DNA of 64,000 bases from Planctomycetota bacterium (GTDB lineage: Bacteria > Planctomycetota > UBA1135 > GCA-002686595): the NCBI GenBank assembly GCA_009691855.1, contig SIAI01000002.1, positions 62,001-126,000 on the forward strand, written 5' to 3'. Shown one piece after another: positions 8,461 to 18,808 of this stretch (within the stretch, counting starts at the first letter, position 1; each line of letters starts with the position of its first letter). A program made the position numbers and the translations under genes. The notes below the pieces were generated by a model. The model worked only from the letters and a program-made list of their open reading frames with translations, did no database searches and was not told the origin of the DNA.

Positions 8461-8775
8461 TTAGAACCAGAACAACATGCCGATCACCCAGGGACCGCTC
8501 AGCGCGCACGCTCCGAGGATCGTCGTTCGCAGAGCCTCGAAGCGCTCCGTGGTGCCTTGGTAAAGGCCGCTCAACCCTCGGGCGAATCCGACGAGGCCGA
8601 GCGCGGGGGCGGAGAGCACGACGAGGAGTAGCCAGTCGTCCAATCCGATGTCGAGTAGGAAGAAGATCGCGAGTGTCTCGACCAGCAGCGCGATGATGCA
8701 GCACCAGAACGCGATGCGGTCCCGGCGCGGGAGGGTTGCGGGACGTTGCGCGGCGAGTGCCTCGATGGAAGCCAT
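8461..8775 (-). CDS. Small hypothetical membrane protein
   Basis: A 104-residue protein with about three hydrophobic segments (near residues 22-42, 46-66 and 86-104). A positively charged N-terminal stretch (PRRDR) precedes the first. No family recognised. The hydrophobic pattern and the isolated position between two known genes support it as real. No ribosome-binding site is visible. Confidence 0.6.
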   Translation of the reverse strand: MASIEALAAQRPATLPRRDRIAFWCCIIALLVETLAIFFLLDIGLDDWLLLVVLSAPALGLVGFARGLSGLYQGTTERFEALRTTILGACALSGPWVIGMLFWF

Positions 8776-8780
8776 GCCAG

Positions 8781-8786
8781 ACTCTA
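8781..8786 (-). promoter_or_regulatory. Candidate -10 hexamer of the small membrane protein
   Basis: TAGAGT on the minus strand ends 5 bases before the ATG at 8775, close enough for a leaderless transcript. Confidence 0.3.
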
Positions 8787-8835
8787 TCGGTGGGCGGGAG
8801 AGAGAACCGGAATCCGCCCGGATTGGGAAGCGCGC

Positions 8836-10383
8836 CTAGATGAAGTGCTTCACCTGCGGCCACAGCTCCGCCACGGGGCGCTTCAGCCGCCGGCAGATCC
8901 AGATCGGCAGCTCGTCCTCGTAGGGCATGCAGTCGGTGCAGTCGGTCTTGCCGGCGAGCTCGACCTCTTCGAACAGCTCGAGCAGCTGCGCGCGGTCGTC
9001 GTCGATCACGATGAGCACCTCGCCGCTCCAGTCGCCCGGGCCCCACAGGAAGTAGTTGTTGTGGCCCGAGAGCGCGGGCGGGAGGCCGAGCTCGTCGGCG
9101 AAGAAGTCGATCGCGCCGGCCTCGCCGTAGTTCTGGCCGAAGACGCGGGCGCTGGCGCGCTCCTCGGGCGGCAGCGTGGCGCACACGCGCGCAACCTCCT
9201 CAGCCAGCGCGCGCCAGCCGTGCATGTCGGCGAAGTGCTGCGGCAGGCGGCCGAGCTCGTTGCGCTCCGCGGACGACGGCTTGGCGCCGAGCGCGGCGGA
9301 GTAGCGCACGAAGGCGTCCTCGGAGAGCAGGGGTTTGGCGAAGGGCGCGGCCATGGCGCCGAGGCCGAGCGTCACCAGCAACACCAGTGCGCGCAGCGCG
9401 GTGCCGAGCTTGCCGTGGAGCGCTTCCAGCGTCGCGCCGCCCGCGGCGAAGACGAGCACGAAGGCTGGCGCGGCGTAGTAGGGCTTCGAGCGCGTGAAGG
9501 CGAGGAGCGCGAGCACCGCGACGAAGGCGACGGCCAGCGGGCGCAACGCGCGCCAGCGCTTCGCGAGCCACAAGCCTACGAGCCCGACCAGCGCCACCGG
9601 GATCGAGCCCGCGCCGCCCTCGAGCCCGGCCCGCAGCACGAACTGGAGCGGCGGGATCGCCACCATCTTGTCGGCCTGCGCGTTGGCGATGAACTCGCGC
9701 GTCGGGAAGCCGTTGGCGAGCTGCCACAGCACGTGCGGTAGGAAGAGGAGGCCCGCCAGTGCGGCGCCGAGCCAGATGCCGCGCCGTGCCAACACGTCGC
9801 GCCGGAACAGCAGCACGCCGAGCGCGATCCCGGCGCCGAGGAACAGCACGCTGATCTTGTTCTCGAGCCCGAGGCCCGCGACGAGACCGAACAGGAGCCA
9901 GTAGCGCTCGACCCCCGTGCGCAGCGCGCGCGCGGCGAGCCAGGCGAGCAGCGCCCAAGCCAGGTGGTCGAACGAGTTCATCGACAGCACCTGGAACGAG
10001 AACAGCGTGTTGCCGCCGAGCGTCACGCACAGCGCCGCCAGCCGCTGCGCGTAGGCGCGCCCGCCGAGCTCGCGCGCGAGGCTGGCGGCGGCCCAGGCCG
10101 TGGCGGCGCCGGCCAGCGCCGGGAAGAGGCGCAGGCCGAGGAGCGAGGTCCCGAACAGGGCCGTCGCCACGCGCGCAACGAGCGCCACGAACGGCGGATG
10201 ATCGACGTAGCCGAAGGCGAGGTGCTGGCCACAGGCCACGTAGTAGAACTCGTCACGGAAGACGCCGTAGCGCTGCGCGGTGGCCAGATGGAAGAGCAGC
10301 GCCAGCAGCGGGAACACGCGCAGCGCGAAGCGATCGGGCGCGGGCAGCGGATCAGTCTCGAACCCCGACGGCGTCGCGCTCAC
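8836..10383 (-). CDS. Family 39 glycosyltransferase (PMT/ArnT-like)
   Basis: A 515-residue polytopic membrane enzyme of the GT-C fold, which uses lipid-linked sugar donors on the outer face of the cytoplasmic membrane. The first periplasmic loop has the family acidic motif and helix (FRDEFYYVACGQHLAFGYVD, then HPP). About ten transmembrane helices follow, and a soluble C-terminal domain starts near residue 370. The start is a GTG that overlaps the nadA stop by four bases (GTGA), so it is co-transcribed with nadA although no functional link is evident. The acceptor could be protein or lipid; the sequence does not decide. Confidence 0.85.
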   Translation of the reverse strand: MSATPSGFETDPLPAPDRFALRVFPLLALLFHLATAQRYGVFRDEFYYVACGQHLAFGYVDHPPFVALVARVATALFGTSLLGLRLFPALAGAATAWAAASLARELGGRAYAQRLAALCVTLGGNTLFSFQVLSMNSFDHLAWALLAWLAARALRTGVERYWLLFGLVAGLGLENKISVLFLGAGIALGVLLFRRDVLARRGIWLGAALAGLLFLPHVLWQLANGFPTREFIANAQADKMVAIPPLQFVLRAGLEGGAGSIPVALVGLVGLWLAKRWRALRPLAVAFVAVLALLAFTRSKPYYAAPAFVLVFAAGGATLEALHGKLGTALRALVLLVTLGLGAMAAPFAKPLLSEDAFVRYSAALGAKPSSAERNELGRLPQHFADMHGWRALAEEVARVCATLPPEERASARVFGQNYGEAGAIDFFADELGLPPALSGHNNYFLWGPGDWSGEVLIVIDDDRAQLLELFEEVELAGKTDCTDCMPYEDELPIWICRRLKRPVAELWPQVKHFI

Positions 10384-11690
10384 GCGCGGCCTTCGACCAC
10401 GGAGATCATGCGCTCCAGCGCCGTGCGCGCCTCGCTCACGAGCTCCAGGCGCTCGCGCTCGCTCAGCCGCTCGCGGCCCATCGTGCGCTCGTTCATCACG
10501 TCGCCGGCCAGCACGCGGTTGATCTCCGGCGCGTGTCCCTGGCGCAACAGATCGAGCATGCCCGCGAGGTGCGGCGGGTCGTTGCGGCTCATCGTGGCGC
10601 AGCCGCAGCCGCCCAGCGTGCTGCCCGGGATCTCGGCGAGGTGCACCACCTCGACGCCGCGCGTCGCGGATTCGCTACGCGCGTTCTTCACGAAGTGGCC
10701 CTCGGTGCCTATGGCGAGCTTCCCGCCGCGCGGGGTCTTCTCGAACTCGTTCCACAGATAGTTCGTGCTGCCCGAACCGTCGGCGGCGAGCACGGTCTCG
10801 AGCGGCGACTCGGGGTGCACCAGCACGCGGTACCCGCGCTCTTGCCAGTAGCGCACCATGGCAGGCGAGAAGATCGTGTGCACGCCGCAGGACGAGCCCC
10901 ACAGGATCATCTCGGCGCGGTCGAGGCGCTCGAGGCCGACCTGCGAGAGCACGATCTGTCCGCGGCGCGGATCGGGCAGGGCCACGACGCGCTCGAGCGG
11001 GATGCCGAGCTTGTGCGCGGTGTTGCGCCCGAGGTGCTCGTCGGGCACGAAGAACACCTTCTTGCCCTGCTTGCGGCACCAGGCCACGACCTGGTGCGCG
11101 TTCGAGCTCGTGCACACCGCGCCGCCCGTGCGCCCGGCGAGCGCCTTCAGCCGTCCGCCCGTGTTCATGTACGCGACGGTGGTGAGTGCGTCGCCGTAGC
11201 GCTCGAGCAATTGATCGGCGACCGGCAGCACCATGTGGTCCTTGGCCAGCATCTCCATCGTGCAGCCAGCCTTCGGGTTCGTGATCCACACCGCCTGGTC
11301 GGGGTGCGCCAGGATGGCGATGGCCTCGGCCATGAAGTGCACCGCCGATTCGACGATGACCTTCTTCTCGGGCGCGTTGCGCGCCGCGAGCGCGAGCTGA
11401 TAGCTGTCCGCGACCGCGCCGCCGTAGCGCTCGACGAGCTTCACGATCTCGCCGCCCATGTAGAAGTGCGCCAGCAAGAGCAGCGAATCGCCGAAGTGCG
11501 CCTGGGCCGGCTTCACGTACCGATCGAGCCAGCGGAACAGCGTCGCCGGCAAGCGGTCCGGCAGCGCCATGTACTCCTCGGCGTACGGCTTGAACTCGTC
11601 CTGGTACCAGTCGAGCGGCAGATCGGTCTGGCACACCGGCAGCTCGGGCTGCAGGTGGAAGCGCGGGCCGGTCGCTGCGTGGTTCGTCAT
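10380..11690 (-). CDS. nadA: Quinolinate synthase A
   Basis: Condenses iminoaspartate with dihydroxyacetone phosphate to quinolinate, the first committed product of de novo NAD synthesis, using a [4Fe-4S] cluster. The 436-residue protein has the three cluster cysteines: Cys193 (VCTSSNAHQ), Cys268 (GSSCGVHT), and Cys362 or Cys364 (GGCGCATMSR). It also has FFVPDEHLGRNTAHKLG and NPKAGCTMEML. The reading frame is open far upstream, but the ATG at 11690 is the first that clears the inverted repeat and matches the family N-terminus. nadB and nadC are not in the window. The GT39 gene is coupled downstream. Confidence 0.96.
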   Translation of the reverse strand: MTNHAATGPRFHLQPELPVCQTDLPLDWYQDEFKPYAEEYMALPDRLPATLFRWLDRYVKPAQAHFGDSLLLLAHFYMGGEIVKLVERYGGAVADSYQLALAARNAPEKKVIVESAVHFMAEAIAILAHPDQAVWITNPKAGCTMEMLAKDHMVLPVADQLLERYGDALTTVAYMNTGGRLKALAGRTGGAVCTSSNAHQVVAWCRKQGKKVFFVPDEHLGRNTAHKLGIPLERVVALPDPRRGQIVLSQVGLERLDRAEMILWGSSCGVHTIFSPAMVRYWQERGYRVLVHPESPLETVLAADGSGSTNYLWNEFEKTPRGGKLAIGTEGHFVKNARSESATRGVEVVHLAEIPGSTLGGCGCATMSRNDPPHLAGMLDLLRQGHAPEINRVLAGDVMNERTMGRERLSERERLELVSEARTALERMISVVEGRA

Positions 11691-11699
11691 TCTCTCGGA

Positions 11700-11790
11700 T
11701 CGTCTCCGCGTATCTCCGCGCTCTCCGCGTCTCCGCGGTGCGCTCGATCCGACCGCGGAGGCGCGGAGGACGCGGAGACGCGCGGAGAAG
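11700..11790. repeat. Large inverted repeat of CTCCGCG units (family member 1)
   Basis: Two arms of about 39 bases, roughly 11700-11739 and 11751-11790, are near-perfect reverse complements separated by a loop of about 11 bases. Each arm is built from repeated CTCCGCG/CGCGGAG units. It begins just after the pruA stop and ends 10 bases before the nadA start, so an RNA from pruA into nadA would fold into a very stable hairpin. There is no T-tract, so it is not a textbook terminator. A related element lies at 31981-32139. Confidence 0.85.
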
Positions 11791-11791
11791 C

Positions 11792-13420
<1,629 letters not shown>

Positions 13421-13510
13421 GAGTGGGGAGGGGAAAGTGGGTGCCTGCGCGGGCGCAGGTCAGCATGTTACGGTACGGCCTCGATCCACCCCTCGCGGAG
13501 TCCCTTGCCC
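13421..13510. promoter_or_regulatory. Divergent promoter region between pruA and the lipoprotein operon
   Basis: This 90-base gap serves both directions. Overlapping hexamers TAACAT (minus, 13465-13470) and TACGGT (plus, 13469-13474) could be the two -10 elements. A 6-bp hairpin (CCTGCG, four-base loop, CGCAGG) sits beside them at 13444-13459 and could bind a regulator, though no factor can be named. Confidence 0.3.
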
Positions 13511-14248
13511 ATGCTGAGTACGCTCACAAGTCTGCGCGCCCTTCCCTGCTCCCTGCTCGGCGCCGCGCTGTTGTTCGGCAGCGGCTGCGCCGGCCTGCAC
13601 TCCGCGCCGGAGGCGGGGGACGAAAAGGACGAGGCCGAGGAAGAGGCTGACGACGAGCAGGCTCTGCCGGGCAAGCTCGAGGTGGCCAAGCTCGAGCTGG
13701 AGCTGGCCAAGCTGGAGGCCGAGCAGGAACTCGCCGCCGCCGAGCAGACCCTGGCCGCGGCCAAGCTGGAGGCCGAGAAGGCGCGCCTCGAGCGCCAAGC
13801 CTTCGCCGAGCTCGGGCGTGCGCGCGAGCTCGACGATGCCAAGCTCGATCTGGATCGCTCGCGCGGCCGGGCCGAGGACGCGGCGGCCGAGCTGGCCGAG
13901 CTGGAGGCGATGTACTCGGAGGAGGAGTTCGCCATCAAGACCAAGGAGCTCGTCATCACGCGCAGCCGACGCGAGCTGGATCACGCCAAGCGCGGGCTGG
14001 ATCTCGCGGGCCGCAAGCTGAAGGAGACAGAGGTCTTCGAGCTGCCGGCCAAGGAGCACGAGCTCGAGCAGGCGAGTCTGGAGGCTGACAAGGGCCTGCT
14101 CGAGGCCCAGCAGGGGCTCGTGAAGCTGAAGCTGGAGAAGAAGATCGCCATCGCCAAGGCCGAGCAGGAGTACGAAGAGCTCGCGCGCAAGGCCGAGAAG
14201 GCCAAGGCCAAGAAGGCCAAGAAGGGCGCCGCCAAGGAGAAGGCGTGA
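13511..14248 (+). CDS. Coiled-coil lipoprotein
   Basis: A 245-residue exported lipoprotein of unknown function. The signal peptide ends in a lipobox, LFGSGC, so the lipidated cysteine is about residue 22. An acidic linker (DEKDEAEEEADDE) follows. Then comes a nearly continuous coiled coil from about residue 48 to the Lys/Ala-rich tail, built of heptad-like repeats such as LEVAKLELELAKLEAE. First gene of a tight operon; the next gene overlaps it by four bases. It may be a periplasmic spacer or scaffold for the downstream products, but that is only inference from its position. Confidence 0.8.
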   Translation: MLSTLTSLRALPCSLLGAALLFGSGCAGLHSAPEAGDEKDEAEEEADDEQALPGKLEVAKLELELAKLEAEQELAAAEQTLAAAKLEAEKARLERQAFAELGRARELDDAKLDLDRSRGRAEDAAAELAELEAMYSEEEFAIKTKELVITRSRRELDHAKRGLDLAGRKLKETEVFELPAKEHELEQASLEADKGLLEAQQGLVKLKLEKKIAIAKAEQEYEELARKAEKAKAKKAKKGAAKEKA

Positions 14249-15405
14249 GCGCTTTGCGCGCCTGGCTGGCGGCCCTGGTGCTGCTCGCTCCGGCGGCGGC
14301 CCAGAACCTCGACGCGCCCGCGCAACTCGGGCAAGAGGAGGCGCGCGCGTCGCTCGACAAGGCGCTCGCCTGGCTGCTCGAGAAGCAGAACCCCGACGGT
14401 TCGTGGGGCACGGGCGCGATGGACGGCCTGTTGGAGCTCGGCTTCTCGATCGAGTCGTTCTATTCCTGGCAGGTGGCCTCGAACTCGATCGCCTGTCTGG
14501 CGATGCTGGGCGCGCCCGAGTCGGCGGCGCGCACTGCGGTGCTCGAGCGCGGCATCCACTGGCTGGAGGAGACGCGCGTGCCGCAGCGCGGCAGCGACTG
14601 GGACATCGACTACGTGTGGGGCGGCCTGTTCGGCTTCGCGGCGGCGATCGAGCTGGCCAGCGACCCACACTTCCGCACCCCCGAGTGGGCCCCGCGCCTG
14701 GAGGCGCTGGCCAAGCGCTACTTCGCGATCCTCGAGGCGAACCAGGTGCCGACCGGCGGCTGGGGCTACTACGACGATCCGATCTTCTCGCGCCGGCCGA
14801 AGTGGGCCACCAGCTTCTCGACCGCGACGGTGCTCCCGGCCCTGAAGCGCGCCGAGGAGCTGGGCTGGGTCAGCGATCCGAAGATCCGCGCGCGCGCGAC
14901 CGAGTTCGTGAGCCAGTGCTCGCTGCCGAACGGTGCTTACGCCTACGACCTCTCGCCGATCCCGTGGGTCGGCGGCGACAGCATCAACAACGTCAAGGGC
15001 AGCCTGGGGCGCATCCAGGCCTGCAACTGGGCGTTGTATTCGGTGGGCGAGAAGAAGGTCAGCGTGGAGCGCCTGCGCGCCGGTCTCGAGGCGTTCTTCG
15101 AGCATCACCGCTTCCTCGACGTGGCCTTCATGGACCCGGTGCCGCACGAGGCCTACTACTTCAACTCGGGCTACTTCTACCTGTTCGCGCACTACTACGC
15201 GGCGCGCGTGATCAACCTCCTGCCCGCCGACGAGCGCGAGCTCTGGCACGCGCGCCTGCGCCCGCACCTGGTCAAGGTCATGCGCAAGGACGGCGCCAGC
15301 ACCGACTTCCTGACCAGCTCCTACATGAAGGTGGCCGGCACGGCGTTCTCGGCGCTGGCCCTGGAGTTCGGCCTGCCGCGCGAGATCGAGAAGCGCCCGC
15401 GATGA
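14245..15405 (+). CDS. Squalene-cyclase/prenyltransferase-type alpha-toroid protein, secreted
   Basis: A 386-residue protein with a signal peptide (VSALRAWLAALVLLAPAAA). An (alpha/alpha) toroid fold follows, as in squalene cyclases, prenyltransferases and complement-like proteins. QW-type repeats are visible: KQNPDGSWG (about 50), PTGGWGYYDDP (about 170) and LPNGAYAYDL (about 230). The DxDD motif of true squalene-hopene cyclases is not seen, so cyclase activity is doubtful. The GTG start overlaps the lipoprotein stop (GTGA), and the stop overlaps the eboA start (ATGA). This coupling to eboA suggests a shared role in handling an isoprenoid or other exported product. Confidence 0.8.
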   Translation: MSALRAWLAALVLLAPAAAQNLDAPAQLGQEEARASLDKALAWLLEKQNPDGSWGTGAMDGLLELGFSIESFYSWQVASNSIACLAMLGAPESAARTAVLERGIHWLEETRVPQRGSDWDIDYVWGGLFGFAAAIELASDPHFRTPEWAPRLEALAKRYFAILEANQVPTGGWGYYDDPIFSRRPKWATSFSTATVLPALKRAEELGWVSDPKIRARATEFVSQCSLPNGAYAYDLSPIPWVGGDSINNVKGSLGRIQACNWALYSVGEKKVSVERLRAGLEAFFEHHRFLDVAFMDPVPHEAYYFNSGYFYLFAHYYAARVINLLPADERELWHARLRPHLVKVMRKDGASTDFLTSSYMKVAGTAFSALALEFGLPREIEKRPR

Positions 15406-16292
15406 GCGCGGCGTCGTTCCTGCGCGCGCTGCTCGAGGCGCGCCTGGCACCGACGGGGCGCGCGTGGCTCGACGCGGCCGTGGGCGAGCTCGCGGCCGGC
15501 GTGGCGCCCGTGCGCGGCAGCGCGCTGTTCTCGCAGGCCTCGCGCCACGCGCGGCGCGTGCCGCTGGCGCCCACGGCTCAGCAGTGCGCCGAGGCGGGCC
15601 GGATCCTCGAGGGCTGGAACCCCGAGCGCTGGAACGTGCTCGAGGCGATGCGCGTGACGCTGCTGCTCGCGCGGCGCGACCTGGCCGCGGACAGCGGCGT
15701 GCAGGCGCTCACGGAGCTCTTCCGCTACGCCGACGAGGGCGAGCTGTGCGCGCTGCTGCGTTCGCTGGCGCTGCTGCCGGCTCCGGAGCGCTTTGTCTGG
15801 CGCGCGGGCGAGGGCTGCCGCTCCAACATGCGCAGCGTGTTCGAGGCCGCGGCCCTGGACACGCCCTACCCCGCGCGCCACTTCGACGACCTCGCCTGGC
15901 GCCAGTGCGCGATCAAGTGCCTGTTCGTGGGCGCGCCGCTGTGGCGCCTGTGGGCGCTCGACACGCGTCTCTCGGACGAGCTCGCGCGTATGGCCCTCGA
16001 CCTCGCCGAGGAGCGCCGCAGCGCGGGCCGGCCGGTGCCGCCCGAGCTGTGGCTGTGCCTGGGCACATACGGAGGTGCGCGCGGACTCGCAGCGCTGGAG
16101 CGCGAGCTCGCGTCCGCCAACCCCAACGCCCTCGGCCGGCGCGCGGCCGTGCTGGCCCTGGCCCGCGCCGCGCAGCGCGAACGCTTCGCCGCGCTGGAGT
16201 GCGCGAACGAACCCGCGCTGCGCGACGTGCTGTCCCGCGTGCGCGCCGGCGAGACGAGCGCGCCGACCTTCCGCCACCTCGAACCCGCCTGA
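15402..16292 (+). CDS. eboA: EboA-family protein
   Basis: A 296-residue helical protein matching the EboA family of the ebo (EDB) gene cluster, known from cyanobacteria, pseudomonads and Bacteroidota and linked to export of secondary metabolites such as the scytonemin precursor. The most typical stretch is GEGCRSNMRSVFEAAALDTP, continuing with FDDLAWRQCAIKCLFVGAPL, then LDLAEERRSAGRPVPPELW. Its own biochemical activity is unknown. The ATG overlaps the stop of the toroid gene (ATGA), and eboB starts 11 bases downstream. The usual partners eboC (UbiA-type prenyltransferase), eboD, eboE and eboF are absent here. Confidence 0.85.
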   Translation: MSAASFLRALLEARLAPTGRAWLDAAVGELAAGVAPVRGSALFSQASRHARRVPLAPTAQQCAEAGRILEGWNPERWNVLEAMRVTLLLARRDLAADSGVQALTELFRYADEGELCALLRSLALLPAPERFVWRAGEGCRSNMRSVFEAAALDTPYPARHFDDLAWRQCAIKCLFVGAPLWRLWALDTRLSDELARMALDLAEERRSAGRPVPPELWLCLGTYGGARGLAALERELASANPNALGRRAAVLALARAAQRERFAALECANEPALRDVLSRVRAGETSAPTFRHLEPA

Positions 16293-16303
16293 GTCGTCCC
16301 GCG

Positions 16304-17200
16304 ATGCGCTTCTTCGACCCGCACATCCACGTCACCAGCCGCACCACCGACGACCTCGAGCGCATGGCCGCGGCCGGCGTACGCGCGATCATCGAGCCCG
16401 CCTTCTGGGTGGGCCAGCCGCGCACCACCGCGGGTGCCTTCGTCGACTACTTCGCCAGCCTGCTGGGCTGGGAGCGCTTCCGCTCGGCGCAGTTCGGCAT
16501 CGCGCACTATTGCGCCATCGGGCTGAACTCGAAGGAGGCCAACAACGAGCCGCTGGCGCGCGAGGTGCTCGAACTCCTGCCACACTTCGTGCTCAAGGAG
16601 GGCGTGGTCGCGGTGGGCGAGATCGGCTTCGACGAGATCACCGCGGCCGAGGAGCGCGCCTACGTGGCGCAGGTCGAGCTGGCGCGCGACAACGACATGG
16701 TAGTGATGGTGCACTCACCGCACCGCGACAAGAAGCGCGGCATCGCGCGCTCGCTCGACATCGCGCGCGAGCTGGGTTTGCCGATGGCGAAGCTGGTCAT
16801 CGACCACAACAACGAGGAGACGGTCAAGGGCACGCTCGACGCCGGCGCCTGGGCCGCGTTCACGATCTACCCGCACACCAAGATGGGTTCGGAGCGCATG
16901 GTCGAGATCGTCAAGCAGTTCGGGCCGGAGCGCGTCATCGTGGACAGCTCCGCCGACTGGGGCGTCAGCGACCCGCTAGCCGTACCGCGCACGGCGAAGC
17001 TCATGCTCGAGCGCGGGCTCTCGGCCGCCGTGGTCGCGAGCGTCACCTGGCAGAACGCGCTCGACGCCTACGGCCAGTCGGGCCAGATCGACGTCGAGGG
17101 CCTGCTGGCCAAGCCGACCATCGACCAGCGCCAGCTGTTCGCCGACAATTCGGTGCTGCGCGGGCAGGATCCGCGCGTCGAGGCGCCGGTTCCCAACTGA
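16304..17200 (+). CDS. eboB: EboB-type TatD-family metal-dependent hydrolase
   Basis: A 298-residue TIM-barrel hydrolase. Metal ligands are visible in order: DPHIHVTS (HxH, residues 5-9), the glutamate in VGEIGFDE, VMVHSPHR, KLVIDHNNEE and VDSSADWG. It has the residue pattern of TatD proteins that follow eboA in ebo clusters, including AGVRAIIEPAFWVGQPR and HYCAIGLNSKEANNEPLA. The substrate is unknown. It closes the operon that starts with the coiled-coil lipoprotein. Confidence 0.85.
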   Translation: MRFFDPHIHVTSRTTDDLERMAAAGVRAIIEPAFWVGQPRTTAGAFVDYFASLLGWERFRSAQFGIAHYCAIGLNSKEANNEPLAREVLELLPHFVLKEGVVAVGEIGFDEITAAEERAYVAQVELARDNDMVVMVHSPHRDKKRGIARSLDIARELGLPMAKLVIDHNNEETVKGTLDAGAWAAFTIYPHTKMGSERMVEIVKQFGPERVIVDSSADWGVSDPLAVPRTAKLMLERGLSAAVVASVTWQNALDAYGQSGQIDVEGLLAKPTIDQRQLFADNSVLRGQDPRVEAPVPN

Positions 17201-17242
17201 ACGACGCGGCAGCCTGGCGCTCCCAGGGACTGGATGGGCGCG

Positions 17243-18160
17243 TCAGGGTGCGATGCGCAGGAGCTGCGCCGCGTTCATGCCCAGGATGCGCGCGCGGTCT
17301 TCGTCGCGCACGGCGCACGCTCCCAGGGCCTCGCGCTGCGCCAGCAGGAGGTCGCGGCGCCAGCCGCGCGGGAAGACGGAGGAGTCCGTGCCGAAGAGGA
17401 CTCGTTCGGGCCCGAACACGGCCAGGGCGCGCTCGAACACGTCGGCCAGCGTCAGGCGCGCCGGTTCGGTCGCCAGCCAGGCCTGGGAGGAGCTCGTGTC
17501 CACGTAGACGTTCGCGCACTGCGCGCCGGCCAGCAGCGTCTCGCGCAGGAAGCCGGCGCCGAAGTGCGGCACGACGAAGGGCACGCTGGGGAAGCGATCG
17601 GCCGGGCCCACCAGCGCCAGCGGGTTCGCGCAGGCGAGGTCGAGCTGGCGCGGCAGCCCGAAGCGCTCGCGCAGCGGCATCTTCAGCAGGCCGCAGTGCA
17701 CGACCGCGGGCGCGCCGTGCGCGTCGAGGACCTCGAACAGCGCGGCGGCTTCCGGCCCGTCGATGCGGTAGCCGTGCAGGGCCGGGAAGAACAGCGCGCC
17801 GCGCACCACGCGCTGCTCGAGCAGGCGCGCGAGCTCGGCCGCGGCACCGTCGGCGCGCGGATCGGCGAAGGCGAAGAACGAGATGCGCTCGCGCACGCGC
17901 GGAGCCAGCTCCTCGAGCTGGCGGTGTTCCTCGGGCGCGCTGGCGAAGCTGACCATGTGCGAGACGCCGTGGCGCTCCATTTCGCCCAGCCAGCGCTCGA
18001 GATGCTCCTGTGCATCGGCGCCGGGCACGGCCACCGACAGGCCCTTGCTGACGCGTTCCAGGCGCTCGTCCCGCGAGCCGCGCAGGGGCGAGGCTTGGGC
18101 CAGGGCCTCGAACAGGACCCGGGAGAAGAAGTGCGTGTGGAAGTCGGCCAGGAAGGGCAT
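17243..18160 (-). CDS. Amidohydrolase family protein
   Basis: A 305-residue TIM-barrel metal hydrolase of the amidohydrolase-2 type, which includes decarboxylases and lactonases. Metal site: DFHTHFF at the N-terminus, His in VVHCGL, His in VVPHFGAGF, and Asp in LFGTDSSVFPRGWR. It converges with eboB across a gap of about 42 bases. The substrate cannot be predicted. It carries the same TIM-barrel metal chemistry as its neighbour EboB, but the proteins are not closely similar. Confidence 0.82.
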   Translation of the reverse strand: MPFLADFHTHFFSRVLFEALAQASPLRGSRDERLERVSKGLSVAVPGADAQEHLERWLGEMERHGVSHMVSFASAPEEHRQLEELAPRVRERISFFAFADPRADGAAAELARLLEQRVVRGALFFPALHGYRIDGPEAAALFEVLDAHGAPAVVHCGLLKMPLRERFGLPRQLDLACANPLALVGPADRFPSVPFVVPHFGAGFLRETLLAGAQCANVYVDTSSSQAWLATEPARLTLADVFERALAVFGPERVLFGTDSSVFPRGWRRDLLLAQREALGACAVRDEDRARILGMNAAQLLRIAP

Positions 18161-18239
18161 GCGTCGCTGCGTTTCGTCGCGCCGATGTTTCTCGGCGGGG
18201 GACGCCGCAGGAGAACAAAAAAGGAGCCGGAATGAAAAC

Positions 18240-18270
18240 GGGCGCCGCCCCTTCGGGGAGAGCGGCGCCC
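18240..18270 (-). terminator. Intrinsic terminator of the pilin gene
   Basis: Perfect 9-bp stem (GGGCGCCGC with GCGGCGCCC) enclosing a small CCCC-GGGG hairpin. On the minus strand it is followed by a T-rich run including TTTTTT. It lies about 20 bases after the pilin stop. Confidence 0.8.
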
Positions 18271-18292
18271 GCGATCCTCGAACCAGCCCGAA

Positions 18293-18808
18293 CTACTTCA
18301 GGCTCGCGCCTCCGCCGGTGACGAAGGCGAACTCGCTGTTCCAGTCGCGGCCCGAGCACTGGAAGAAGCCCTTGTTCTTGGTGGCGAAGTCATCGCTCTC
18401 GAAGGCGCGCACGCCCAGGACGTAGTAGTCCTGGCTGCTGACGCAGCCATAGGAGCCCTTCGCGTACACGTAGTAGCGGTAGTGGAAGGTGGCGTCGTTG
18501 ATCGGATCGGCGGCGTCCTCCTCGAGGTAACCCTCGTCGCGCAGCACGCGGATGAAGTCGCCGTCGTTCGACACGTCCCAGCCGCCGAAGGAGCTGTTCG
18601 CGTTGGCCGCCGGATAGGCGCCCTTGTCCATGTAGTACTGCTCGACGGCGTTGCGCACGGACTTGATGTCCGCGAGCCGGCGCGCATCGCGCGCGGCCTT
18701 CAGGTGGTTCGTGACGCGCGGTACCAGCACACCCGAGAGGATGGCGAGGATCGAGATCACGACGACAAGCTCGATCAGCGTGAAGCCCGAGGCGGAACGC
18801 TTGTTCAT
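18293..18808 (-). CDS. Prepilin-like protein (type IV pilin / GspG-like)
   Basis: A 171-residue pseudopilin. The leader MNKRSASG is followed by FTLIELVVVISILAILSG, the classic prepilin-peptidase site and hydrophobic spine with Glu at +5. The globular part has GspG-like features: DARRLADIKSVRNAVEQYYM and YPAANANSSFGGWDVSNDGD. Two Cys near the C-terminus (YGCVSSQ and FFQCSGRDW) could form a disulfide. It diverges from the secretion operon at 19088, with a gap of about 280 bases that should hold both promoters, and has its own terminator. Probably a major pilin or pseudopilin for that machine. Confidence 0.9.
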   Translation of the reverse strand: MNKRSASGFTLIELVVVISILAILSGVLVPRVTNHLKAARDARRLADIKSVRNAVEQYYMDKGAYPAANANSSFGGWDVSNDGDFIRVLRDEGYLEEDAADPINDATFHYRYYVYAKGSYGCVSSQDYYVLGVRAFESDDFATKNKGFFQCSGRDWNSEFAFVTGGGASLK

